Shown: positions 24,318 through 32,187 of the stretch, piece after piece
How positions within the stretch are numbered: position 1 is the first letter of the stretch
Layout of the letters: the number at the start of each line of letters is the position of its first letter
Source of the DNA: Chromobacterium sinusclupearum
Lineage (GTDB): Bacteria; Pseudomonadota; Gammaproteobacteria; Burkholderiales; Chromobacteriaceae
Length of the DNA stretch: 64,000 nt
Direction of reading: 5' to 3'
Assembly (NCBI RefSeq): GCF_002902845.1
Contig: NZ_PPTF01000098.1
Span: forward strand, 24,118-88,117
Translations under genes and position numbers: made by a program
The notes under the pieces: model-generated
What the model was told of the DNA's origin: nothing
What the model saw: the letters and a program-made list of their open reading frames with translations, nothing else
The model's database searches: none

Positions 24318-25471
24318 CCCGAGCGCAACACCAGCGCGGCCACGGCCAGCAAGGGCAGGCAAACCGCGTTGACCACTTGCCAGCCATAGAAGGCCATGAA
24401 GGCGCCGGCCCCGAACGAGGCCAGCACATTGGCGCTGTACACCACCAGCGAATTGATGCCCTGCGCCTTGACCCGCAGCGAGGCGGGATAGGTATTGGCC
24501 AACAGCAGGGTGCCGCCGTTGAAGATGAAGTTCCAGCCTATGCCGGACAGCGCCAGCTCCGCCATATAGACGGCGTAGCTCTGCGTGGGCAGCAGCGTCA
24601 TCAGGCAACCGGCGGCGCTGATCGCGATGCCGGCCGCGACCAGCCCGCGCAATCCGAACCAGCGCACCAGCGTCGGATTGAACAGCGAGGGCAGATACAT
24701 CAGCGCGAAGTGGACCTGCAACACCTGAGCGGACATTTGCACGCCGAAACCGCACATCTGCAAGGAAATCGGCGTCGCGTTCATCACCAGCGTCATCACC
24801 GCGAAGCCTATCGCGCACAGCGCGCTGGCCTTGGCGAAATCGCTGCGCAGGTCCAGCCTGCCGGAGGCGCCCGGCGCGTCCGCATGCTTGCCCAGCCCGG
24901 TCGACAGCCACATCTGCGACAGCGCCAGCAGCACGCACACCGCGGCCAGCGCGGCGAAGGCGCCGGCATACGGCACGCCGCTCAGCGCGCCGGCGAATTG
25001 CCCGCCCAGGAACGGCCCAGTCACGCCGCCGGCCACCCCGGCGCCGGTGACGATGGACACGGCGGAGGTGCGTTCTTCCGGCGTGCGCGCCGCGTCTATG
25101 GCGGCAAAACGGTAATACTGGCCGAAGGAGCTGAATATCCCCAGCAGGAAGGCGCCCAGGATCAGCGTGGCGAAACTCTGCGCCCACAAGCCCAGGCAAC
25201 AAACCACGCCGCCCAGCACCCCTATTCCGGCCTTGAACATGAAGCCGCTGCGGCGGCCCATGCGCCCCATCAGCATCGACGCCGGATAAATCATCAACAA
25301 CGCGCCCAGCACCGTCGCAGTGACCGGCAGCGTGCTCAGCGAGCGTTCCGGCGCCAGATAGGCGCCGGACAGGCTGGACACCGAAGTCAGCAGGGACACC
25401 ACCGTGCTGGTCAAGGCCTGGCCCAGGGCCAGGACCAGGATGTCGCGGGAAGGCTTTTCCATGAAAGACAT
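24278..25471 (-). CDS. MFS transporter, last gene of the DIT1/PvcA-like operon
   Basis: 397 residues from ATG 25471; a second ATG at 25462 has better spacing to the AAGAGG site and may be the true start. About 12 hydrophobic helices are visible with the MFS signature between helices 2 and 3 (MGRMGRRSGFMFKAG). It is probably a drug:H+ antiporter-type exporter. It begins 5 bases after the HAD gene and so belongs to the same transcript as the two DIT1/PvcA-like genes. Export of their product is a reasonable inference. The substrate is not known. Confidence 0.88.
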   Translation of the reverse strand: MSFMEKPSRDILVLALGQALTSTVVSLLTSVSSLSGAYLAPERSLSTLPVTATVLGALLMIYPASMLMGRMGRRSGFMFKAGIGVLGGVVCCLGLWAQSFATLILGAFLLGIFSSFGQYYRFAAIDAARTPEERTSAVSIVTGAGVAGGVTGPFLGGQFAGALSGVPYAGAFAALAAVCVLLALSQMWLSTGLGKHADAPGASGRLDLRSDFAKASALCAIGFAVMTLVMNATPISLQMCGFGVQMSAQVLQVHFALMYLPSLFNPTLVRWFGLRGLVAAGIAISAAGCLMTLLPTQSYAVYMAELALSGIGWNFIFNGGTLLLANTYPASLRVKAQGINSLVVYSANVLASFGAGAFMAFYGWQVVNAVCLPLLAVAALVLRSGQESARKAYSRGA

Positions 25472-25476
25472 CCTCT

Positions 25477-26187
25477 TCAAGCGATGGCGCGGCGCCGCGC
25501 CGCGCCGGTGATGAAATCGGCCCATAGCGCCGGCAGCTCGCCCAGCGCCCCCACGGACCATGCCTCGCCGTCCAGCCCTTCGCCATAGCCATGGCGCGCG
25601 TGAATGAAGCGCATGCCAGCTGCCTGGGCGGCCTGGCGGTCTATTGCGGTGTCGCCGACCAGGGCGGCTACGTCCGGCGCCCGCCCCACCAGCTGGACCG
25701 CGTGCAATAGCGGCCGCGGATCCGGTTTCTTCCAGTCCAGGGTATCGCCGCACACGATGACGTCGAACCGGCCGGCCAGGCCCAGGCTGTCCAGCAGAGG
25801 CAACGTGAAGCGGCTCAGCTTATTGGTGCATAGCCCCAGCGCCGCGCCCTGCGCAACCAGCGCGTCCAGCGCGGCGGCGGCGCCCGGATACAAACGGGAA
25901 TGCTCGGCCAGGCTCTGCGCGTAATGCTCCAGATAGCGCGCGTTGAGGTCGGCGAGCAGCGCCTCGCCCTCGCGCCCCGCTCGCGCCAGCGCGGCCCGCG
26001 GGAACGCCAATCCACCCAGCCCCAGACATTCCCGGGCCAGCGCCGTCTCCGCCTCAGGCAGGCCCAGCTCGCGCAACGCCCGGTTCATCGCCATCGCCAC
26101 ATCGTCCAGCGTGTCCACCAGCGTGCCGTCCAGATCGAACAGGGCCAGGCCTGCGTCCGCCGGCGTGTTCATCATGTCATCGCTCAT
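25477..26187 (-). CDS. HAD-superfamily phosphatase (phosphoglycolate phosphatase-like)
   Basis: 236 residues. HAD motif I is LFDLDGTLVDTLDD near residue 17 with both catalytic Asp; motif II is the Thr in GLCTNKLSR; motif III is the Lys in WKKPDPRPLL; motif IV is LVGDTAIDRQAA. The helical cap between motifs I and II places it in the Gph/PGMB-type subfamily, which acts on small phosphorylated sugars. A GGGAG site precedes the start, 12 bases after the preceding gene. Context suggests a phosphorylated intermediate or by-product of the DIT1/PvcA-like pathway; isocyanide synthases of this family use ribulose 5-phosphate. That link is inference. Confidence 0.9.
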   Translation of the reverse strand: MSDDMMNTPADAGLALFDLDGTLVDTLDDVAMAMNRALRELGLPEAETALARECLGLGGLAFPRAALARAGREGEALLADLNARYLEHYAQSLAEHSRLYPGAAAALDALVAQGAALGLCTNKLSRFTLPLLDSLGLAGRFDVIVCGDTLDWKKPDPRPLLHAVQLVGRAPDVAALVGDTAIDRQAAQAAGMRFIHARHGYGEGLDGEAWSVGALGELPALWADFITGAARRRAIA

Positions 26188-26199
26188 GCCCGCTCCCGC

Positions 26200-27627
26200 T
26201 CAAGCCGCGGCCGAGGCGCGGCACAACGCTTGCAACAACGCCTCGTCGGCCACCGACGACAGGCACAGCGGCTGCCCCGACTCCGCCAGCCAGGCGAACA
26301 CCGGATAGTCGCCCTGCGGCTCCAGGCGCACCGCCCGTGCCGGGCCGGCCCAGAATTCCGCGTAAGCGCCGAAAACGGTCTCGCCGCGCTCCCCCACCAT
26401 GGCCAGCACATGCTGGGACAGCTGATTGCCGCCGCGCGGCCCCAGCGTGAAGATGGCCGGCATATCGCGCAGCTTGTCCTTCTCATGCACGGTCAGCCGC
26501 AGCGCGTTGCGGCCGCTGGCCTCCGACGCACCCGCCGTCTCGTCGCCGCCATCCATCAGGTGCAGGGCGATGTATTTGCGGGTGGACTCCCACGCCACGC
26601 TCTGGATGAAGGAGATGGCGTCCTCCAGCACGGTTTCGCTGCCTATCATGTCCAGACAGGCGGCCTGGTGGCGCGGCGAGATCAGGCTGGTGACAGCGGC
26701 CCGCACCAGGCGATTGGCATCGCCCGTCGCCAACCAGGCCGCCACGCTGTCCGGCAGCGGCAGGCCATGCGGAGCCTTTTGGCGCTGCGCCGGGTCCGGG
26801 GCGAATATGTGCTCCCAGTCGACATTCAGCAGCACGGTTCCAAACTTGGCGGCGGCCATTTCATCGGACACGCCGGCCAGCGCCTGTCGGAATTTGACGG
26901 CACGCTCGCCGGAAATGGCGGTATGGCCGCCGTCGCCCACCGCCTGCGAATAAGCCTGGAACTCGATCACGCCGGGACCGGCCAGCGCGTCGGCAATGGC
27001 TTGACGCTGCTGGTCGTAGCGCAGCGTCAGCTCCGGCCGGGTGAAAAACGCTTCGAAAAAACGGCTGCCGCCGGTCAGCACAGCCAGTTTGATGGGGCGG
27101 CCCGCCATCTTCTCCAGCGCCTTGACGATCACCAGCAAGCGGCCGATAGCGTACATTTCCGCCAGATCGGCATAGGGGCCGAAAGCTTTCAGGCCACCGG
27201 CAGAACGCTTGGGCTGGCCCCAGCCGATGACAAGAGTCGGCTCGCCGTCGCGGCCCAGCCAAGCGCGGATATTGCGCTGCAGCGCCTTGACGTCCAGCCG
27301 CCCGGCGTTCTTGCTGACGATGGGATTGCGGAAAATCTCGCATGCCTGCGCCGCCAGCAGCCAGTCAGGCTGGTCCTGATGCTCATACAGGCAGCCAGGC
27401 GGCAAGTCGGTCAGCGCGCTCGGCGCCAGCCGGGCCAGCGCGACGGCTTCCCGCTCGATGGCGGCGCGCCAGCTGCCTAGCATTTCCTTCACGCCATCGG
27501 CGGAAATGCTGGCCGACTCCGCGCGCGGCTCCAGACTGAGGCTGCCGCCCAGCTCGCTGGAGAAAACCTTGTGCAGATTGGACTCGCTCAACAACTCCCG
27601 CCCAGCGAACAAATTGCTCGTCGTCAT
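26200..27627 (-). CDS. Divergent DIT1/PvcA (isocyanide synthase-like) family protein, paralogue B
   Basis: 475 residues. It aligns along its length with the preceding gene product. Shared parts include LVIGWGQPKR...GP-x-x-DLAEMYAIGRL (about 135-175), an SDG-region equivalent VLTGGSRFFEAF (about 195), AWESTRKYIALHLMD, RLTVHEKDK (about 395) and NQLSQHVLAMV (about 420), then QPLCLSS near the end. These correspond to the PDLAE, SDG and RLSIHP...H landmarks of DIT1/PvcA. The Asp of the SDG motif is replaced by Gly (TGG), so its chemistry may differ. AGGAAGGG precedes the start, which lies one base after the upstream stop. Assignment rests on motif recognition, not on a database search. Confidence 0.65.
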   Translation of the reverse strand: MTTSNLFAGRELLSESNLHKVFSSELGGSLSLEPRAESASISADGVKEMLGSWRAAIEREAVALARLAPSALTDLPPGCLYEHQDQPDWLLAAQACEIFRNPIVSKNAGRLDVKALQRNIRAWLGRDGEPTLVIGWGQPKRSAGGLKAFGPYADLAEMYAIGRLLVIVKALEKMAGRPIKLAVLTGGSRFFEAFFTRPELTLRYDQQRQAIADALAGPGVIEFQAYSQAVGDGGHTAISGERAVKFRQALAGVSDEMAAAKFGTVLLNVDWEHIFAPDPAQRQKAPHGLPLPDSVAAWLATGDANRLVRAAVTSLISPRHQAACLDMIGSETVLEDAISFIQSVAWESTRKYIALHLMDGGDETAGASEASGRNALRLTVHEKDKLRDMPAIFTLGPRGGNQLSQHVLAMVGERGETVFGAYAEFWAGPARAVRLEPQGDYPVFAWLAESGQPLCLSSVADEALLQALCRASAAA

Positions 27628-27628
27628 A

Positions 27629-29173
27629 TCATCCCTTCCTCAGCAATAAGGTGTGCATCAGGCCATTGCCGGCCAGCTCTGCCGCGGAGGCGTAGCAGAT
27701 AGGTTGATCCAGCTTTTGCAGCGCGTGCAGCGCGCCGTATTTTTCCCGGTAGAAGGCCGTATCCGGCAAGCGCTCGATCAGGACTGGCACCTCGCCCAGC
27801 GACTCCCTCTCCAGCCGGTAGCGGAAAGTCAGCTTGGCGCCTTCCGCCGACGCGGCAACCCCGCCGCAGCAATGCTGGGCCGTCATATTGACATCCTGCT
27901 TGGTGGCGGACAGGAAATGCACTTCGCCCTTCTTGCCGTGTATGGTCAGCTTGATGGCGTCGCCGTCTATGCGCCGGACGACATCCAGGTCTCGGTCAGT
28001 CAGCGAGATCGCGACATAGCGGATCGCCGCCTCCCAAGCTTGCCGGCGCAGCGCGCGGAACAGCTCGCGAGTCCGCTCAGGCGGGAAATAACCCAACATG
28101 GGCAGATGCAGTCCCTGGAAGCGGTATTCGGCCAGATTGCGGTGCAGCGAGGACAGATAGGCGATATACAGCTGCTGGACCTCGTCGCCGTAATGGCGAT
28201 CAGCGAAGGAATCCGTCTCGGCCAACGCGAACAGCTCCTCGTAATACACCGAGCCGACCACCGACCAGAAAGTGAAGCTCAGCTGGCCGCCGACATCGTC
28301 CAGCCGCTCGAGCGCCGCCATGCTCTCGTCCAGCGCATCCGCGTCGAAATGCGCGCCATAGCGCGCCTCCAGCTCGCGGCAGTGCGCCTGATAACGCCGA
28401 GTCCGCTCCTCGGCCAGGGCTGCCGGAATGCCGGCCGCCACCCACTGCTCGTAGTTCTCCAGCTTGACGATGTCGCCAATCGCCAGCTGTTCTATCCAGT
28501 AGCGCAAACCATCCTGGTAGGCGGCCACGAAGACGTCCGGCGTCCGACAGGCCCGGTTGTACTTGAAACCGTCCGCCAGGATGACGAACTGGCAACCAGT
28601 GGGGCTGAGCGCATGAATCACCTGGGCCGCCTCGGCGCAACGCGCCAGCGTATGCAATTCGGCGAGGTCCGGCAGCGGCCCGCGGTTCTTGACCGGACTG
28701 AACGGCTTGCGCGACAGGATGGGCAGGTGCAAGCGGATGGGCTTGCCTTGGGCGATCAGCTCGCGGACGCGGTCGCGCAGAGCCGCGCGCGACATATTGT
28801 CCTCCTTGGCCTTGAACCACCAGTTGTCGAAGAAGGCCTCGGCGATGAACTCGGCCACGCCGGGCTTGGCGACGCCATACAAACCAGCGTTCTTGCGCGC
28901 CCTAGCCACCGCCGCGCTGACCCGCTGGGCCATGGTCTCGTTCATGCCGGCGCGCAAGGCCGGCACGAAATGGTGCAGCCAGTAGTCCGCTGGCAAACGC
29001 ACGGCGCGGGTATGGAATTCGGCCTTCGAATACAGATGGAAACGCTTCTGACGGACCAGGCGTATCAGGCGGTGGCCAGACGATATCTGGCTGCGCCTTT
29101 GCTCCTCGTTCAACTGGGGAGGCGCGTCTGTTTCTCCAGGCGCGCGGCGCGGCTGCGGTGACAACATATGCAT
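27629..29173 (-). CDS. DIT1/PvcA (isocyanide synthase-like) family protein, paralogue A
   Basis: 514 residues, longer than the roughly 330 of PvcA/IsnA. Landmarks: LHLPILSRKPFSPVKNRGPL followed by PDLAELHTLARC (about 150-182), ILADGFKYNRACRTPD (about 197-212, the SDGrvF-like site with Asp kept), AWEAAIRYVAISLTDRD (about 388), KLTIHGKKGEVHF (about 413-425) and MTAQHCCGG (about 435), matching RLSIHP...WH of the family. PvcA/IsnA make isonitriles from Tyr or Trp with ribulose 5-phosphate; DIT1 makes a formyl-tyrosine precursor. No signal peptide. It is the first gene of a four-gene minus-strand operon with an AT-rich leader. The actual product is unknown. Confidence 0.7.
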   Translation of the reverse strand: MHMLSPQPRRAPGETDAPPQLNEEQRRSQISSGHRLIRLVRQKRFHLYSKAEFHTRAVRLPADYWLHHFVPALRAGMNETMAQRVSAAVARARKNAGLYGVAKPGVAEFIAEAFFDNWWFKAKEDNMSRAALRDRVRELIAQGKPIRLHLPILSRKPFSPVKNRGPLPDLAELHTLARCAEAAQVIHALSPTGCQFVILADGFKYNRACRTPDVFVAAYQDGLRYWIEQLAIGDIVKLENYEQWVAAGIPAALAEERTRRYQAHCRELEARYGAHFDADALDESMAALERLDDVGGQLSFTFWSVVGSVYYEELFALAETDSFADRHYGDEVQQLYIAYLSSLHRNLAEYRFQGLHLPMLGYFPPERTRELFRALRRQAWEAAIRYVAISLTDRDLDVVRRIDGDAIKLTIHGKKGEVHFLSATKQDVNMTAQHCCGGVAASAEGAKLTFRYRLERESLGEVPVLIERLPDTAFYREKYGALHALQKLDQPICYASAAELAGNGLMHTLLLRKG

Positions 29174-29463
29174 TCAGTCCCTTTGCCGGCGCTGAGCCGG
29201 TGGAATCGAAGTGGATGGTTGCCTGAGCGAAGCCTCCCGCTCGATCTGATGCCGGGCGTAGAGTTATGTTTTAAGTATGATATTCACATCAATTCAATGA
29301 CAATATCATTGCAAATATAGATTCGTCCACTTCCCGGTTGCGGACCGTGGCGATGAGACAACATATATGACGCAGAGTGGCTGGCTTGCTGGAACAGGCA
29401 GGAGGAAACAAGGAGGAGACAAAGCGGCCCGCTCCCGCCCGGCGGCGGGAGCGCGCGGAGATA
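29174..29463 (-). promoter_or_regulatory. AT-rich leader and promoter region of the DIT1/PvcA-like operon
   Basis: No gene. The stretch 29265-29325 is far more AT-rich than its surroundings. On the minus strand it offers TTGAAT, 17 bases, TTAAAA as a possible promoter, and has partly symmetric ATGATATT/AATATCAT elements (29276-29314). About 100 bases of leader follow before the ATG at 29173. Near 29430-29453 there is a 10-bp GC-rich stem (CGCTCCCGCC/GGCGGGAGCG) beyond the cpoB stop, without a good T tract. Confidence 0.45.
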
Positions 29464-30210
29464 TTACATTCTGGCCAACGCTTGCTTGGCCTTCAGCGCG
29501 GCGTCGCTCTTCGGATAGAGCTTGATCAGGCGGCGATAGGTGTTCTTGGCCTGATCCACCTGTCCCAAATCGCGTTGGCAGTTGCCGATGTTGCGCAGCG
29601 CGTCCGGCGCGAAATGGTTGTTGGGGTATTGCTCGACGAAGCGGCGGTGGATGTCGATGGCGGCGTCGTACTGGCGCAAGGCGGTGTGGGCGACGCCCAG
29701 CCAGTATGCGGCCTCGGCCGCTTGCGGCGCTTGCGGGTTCTGCTGGATGAACAGCGACAGCGCGTTGACGGCATTGGGAAAGTCGCGCGCGCGCAGCAGA
29801 TTCAGCGCCTTGTCGTAATCCGGCGAGGCCTGGCTGTCGCCGGCAGCGGCCTGCTGCTGAGCGGCTGCAGCCGGTTGCGAGGCATCGTGCTTGCCGGTGC
29901 CTTCCAGACGTCCCAGACGGCCGTCCAGGTCGTTGTACAGGTCGTTCTGTCGCTTCTGCGTGGTTTGCAGATTGTAGTTCAGCACTTCGATGTCGCCGCG
30001 CAGCTTGGCGACTTCGGCCTTCAGGTTGTCCACCTGGCTGACCATTTCCAGCAGCTTTTCATTGGACAGCTTGCTCTCCACCGCGGCGATGCGCGTCGTC
30101 GCCTGCTGGTTCACTTGGTCCAGTTGGCGGCGGGTGGCTTCCAGGTCGCTGGTGCTGGCGCAGCCAGCCAGCGTCAACAGCAGGGCGCTACTGATGGCGA
30201 TGCGATTCAT
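29464..30210 (-). CDS. cpoB: Cell division coordinator CpoB (YbgF), Tol-Pal system
   Basis: 248 residues from ATG 30210; the longer frame to 30300 has a non-homologous leader. The N-terminal signal ends LTLAGCAST, which here looks like a lipobox. A coiled coil covers about 25-95 (trimerisation domain), followed by an Ala/Gln linker and TPR repeats (about 125-245: NPQAPQAAEAAYWLGVAHTA, YPNNHFAPDALRNIGN, YPKSDAALKAKQ). CpoB couples outer-membrane constriction with peptidoglycan synthesis. It is the last gene of the tol operon. The lipobox is worth noting because E. coli CpoB is a soluble periplasmic protein. Confidence 0.93.
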   Translation of the reverse strand: MNRIAISSALLLTLAGCASTSDLEATRRQLDQVNQQATTRIAAVESKLSNEKLLEMVSQVDNLKAEVAKLRGDIEVLNYNLQTTQKRQNDLYNDLDGRLGRLEGTGKHDASQPAAAAQQQAAAGDSQASPDYDKALNLLRARDFPNAVNALSLFIQQNPQAPQAAEAAYWLGVAHTALRQYDAAIDIHRRFVEQYPNNHFAPDALRNIGNCQRDLGQVDQAKNTYRRLIKLYPKSDAALKAKQALARM

Positions 30211-30231
30211 GGGCTTTCCGATGGATGAAGA

Positions 30232-30291
30232 CTGCCGGATATCATAGCGGTTTGGCCGCCGCTTGGCAGCCCGCCCCTTGATATCCGGCAG
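30232..30291 (-). repeat. Long intercistronic inverted repeat between pal and cpoB
   Basis: A 13-bp perfect inverted repeat, CTGCCGGATATCA at 30232-30244 and TGATATCCGGCAG at 30279-30291, encloses 34 bases that can themselves partly pair. In the tol mRNA it would form a tall hairpin between pal and cpoB. It has no T tract, so mRNA stabilisation or processing is more likely than termination. Confidence 0.65.
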
Positions 30292-30336
30292 GAGTGACAA
30301 CGGCGGGCAGCCTATGCGGCCCCCCGCGGCAGGCGC

Positions 30337-30858
30337 TTACTGGCCCTGATAAACGATGTCGGCGCGACGGTTCTCGGCGTAATCGGCTTCGGTGTGGCCG
30401 GTAGCCTTAGGCTTTTCCTTGCCGAAGCTGACCGCTTCCAGCTGCTGTTCCTTCACGCCCAGCACTTCCATCGCGTGCTTCACGCTCTCGGCGCGGCGCT
30501 GGCCCAAGGCCAGGTTGTATTCGCGGCTGCCGCGGGCGTCGGTATTGCCCTGGATGATCACTTTCTTGTCCGCCTGGCCCTTCAGGTACTCAGCGTGGTT
30601 GGCCACGGTGGTCTTGCCTTCGCCGTCAACGGCGGAGGAATCGAAGGCGAAGTAGACGCTGCGCTTGGCCAGCGGGCTGTTCGGGTCGTTCAGCGGGTCC
30701 ATCGCCGCATTGCTCTGGGTGGCCGGAGCCGTTACCGGAGCCTGGGTCTGCGGGGCTTGGGTAACCGGAGCGGCCGGGGCTTCGGCCGGTTTGGTGCTGG
30801 CGCAAGCGGCCAGCAGGGTAGCGACTGCAGAAGCAAGGGCGAGTTGTTTCAGATTCAT
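30337..30858 (-). CDS. pal: Peptidoglycan-associated lipoprotein Pal
   Basis: 173 residues from the second of two adjacent ATGs, which has the better spacing to GGGAG. The signal ends LLAACAS, so it is an outer-membrane lipoprotein. A Pro/Ala/Thr/Gln-rich tether (about 22-60) leads to the OmpA-like domain (about 65-170). The peptidoglycan-binding motif is seen as NTDARGSREYNLALGQRRAESV, with the Asp and Arg that hold diaminopimelate. Pal anchors the outer membrane to peptidoglycan and binds TolB and TolA. It lies 14 bases after tolB. Confidence 0.97.
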   Translation of the reverse strand: MNLKQLALASAVATLLAACASTKPAEAPAAPVTQAPQTQAPVTAPATQSNAAMDPLNDPNSPLAKRSVYFAFDSSAVDGEGKTTVANHAEYLKGQADKKVIIQGNTDARGSREYNLALGQRRAESVKHAMEVLGVKEQQLEAVSFGKEKPKATGHTEADYAENRRADIVYQGQ

Positions 30859-30872
30859 CATTTGGCTCCCGA

Positions 30873-32159
30873 TCAAGGATTGTTGAATGGACCCCATGCC
30901 GGGTCCTGTACATCACCGTTAAGCACTGCCAGTTTCACCTTGCTGCTGCCGTCGGCGGTGGCCGCGTACAGCACGCTGTGTCCGCCTGCGTCGCTGGAGT
31001 ACAGCACCATGCGGCCATTCGGCGCGAAGCTGGGGCGCTCACTGTAACTTCCATCTGACAATAGACGCGTGTCATTAGTTGCCAAATCCTGCGACATCAC
31101 ACGGAAATTGCCGGCGGCGCGACGAATATAGACCAGCGTCTTGCCATCGGGCGACAATTTGGGCGAAACATTGTAATTCCCTTCCCAGGTGACGCGCTGG
31201 GCGTCGCCGCCGTTCACCGGCACGCGATAGATCTGCGGATTGCCGCTGCGATCGGACACGAAATACACCATGGAGCCGTCCGGACTGAAGGACGGCTCGG
31301 TGTCGATGCCGCCGTTGTACATCAACCGCCGCGCCGCGCCGCCGTCGGCGCTGATAATGTAGATTTGCGAATTGCCGCTTGTGGTCAGCACCACGGCCAG
31401 CTTGCTGCCGTCCGGGCTCCAGGCCGGCGCGGAATTGCTGCCCTTGAAGTTGGCAACGGCGCGACGCTGGCCGGTGGCCAGATCCTGCACCCATACCACC
31501 GGCTTCTGGCTGGCGAACGACACATAAGCAATATAGCGGCCGTTCGGACTCCAGCTAGGCGAAATGATCGGTTCGGTCGAGCGCAGGATAGTCTGGCTGC
31601 GCTGGCCGTCCACGTCGGAAATCTGCAGCGCGTAGCTGCGGCCGCTCTTCAGCACATAGGCGAGTCGGGTGTTGAAGAAGCCCTTCTGCCCGGTGATGGC
31701 CTCGTAGATCAGGTCGGCGATGGCGTGCGCCACCTGGCGGCTGCGGTCCGGCGTCACCGTGAACTCCCCGCCGGTCAGCTGCTTCTGCTGCGACACGTCC
31801 ATCAGCCGGAAGCTGATCTTGATCTGGCCCCCAGCCGCGTTTTCCACCTTGCCGATGGCGATGGACTGGGCCCCTGCCGCCTGCCACAGCGGATAGCGCA
31901 CGTCCGCCGGGACGAACGGCACATTGGCGACGGCGGACGGGTCCACCAGGCGGAAGGCGCCGGACAAGGCCAGGTCATTGCGGATCACCGGCGTCAGGTT
32001 GCCCTGGGTCGGCCCTTCGTCCTTGAACGGCACCACGGCAATGGCGTGGCGGCTGGCGCCGCCGCCGACGATCTCGATGTTCAGTTCGGCGCGCGCGCTG
32101 CCGGCGACCAGCATCGCCGCCACCAGCACGCCCCGCAACAGGGCTTTCAAACTGGGCAT
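30873..32159 (-). CDS. tolB: Tol-Pal system beta-propeller protein TolB
   Basis: 428 residues. A Sec signal peptide ends SARA (about 24) and leaves the mature N-terminus ELNIEIVGG, the TolA-box/Pal-switch region. The N-terminal alpha/beta domain reaches about 160, followed by a six-bladed propeller built from WSPNGRYIAYVS, WSPDGSKLAVV, FSPDGSMVYFVSD and LSPDGKTLVYI repeats. TolB shuttles between Pal and TolA in the periplasm to drive outer-membrane constriction. It sits in the usual place between tolA and pal. Confidence 0.97.
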   Translation of the reverse strand: MPSLKALLRGVLVAAMLVAGSARAELNIEIVGGGASRHAIAVVPFKDEGPTQGNLTPVIRNDLALSGAFRLVDPSAVANVPFVPADVRYPLWQAAGAQSIAIGKVENAAGGQIKISFRLMDVSQQKQLTGGEFTVTPDRSRQVAHAIADLIYEAITGQKGFFNTRLAYVLKSGRSYALQISDVDGQRSQTILRSTEPIISPSWSPNGRYIAYVSFASQKPVVWVQDLATGQRRAVANFKGSNSAPAWSPDGSKLAVVLTTSGNSQIYIISADGGAARRLMYNGGIDTEPSFSPDGSMVYFVSDRSGNPQIYRVPVNGGDAQRVTWEGNYNVSPKLSPDGKTLVYIRRAAGNFRVMSQDLATNDTRLLSDGSYSERPSFAPNGRMVLYSSDAGGHSVLYAATADGSSKVKLAVLNGDVQDPAWGPFNNP

Positions 32160-32187
32160 GTTTTCCTCAAGTCTTCGCTTTGTCCGT

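Noticed and set aside
27653..29161. A 502-codon plus-strand open frame opposite the first DIT1/PvcA-like gene
   Set aside because: It is the antisense shadow of a GC-rich coding gene; the residues are His/Gln/Arg-rich with no motif, while the minus-strand frame has family landmarks and good ribosome-binding sites.
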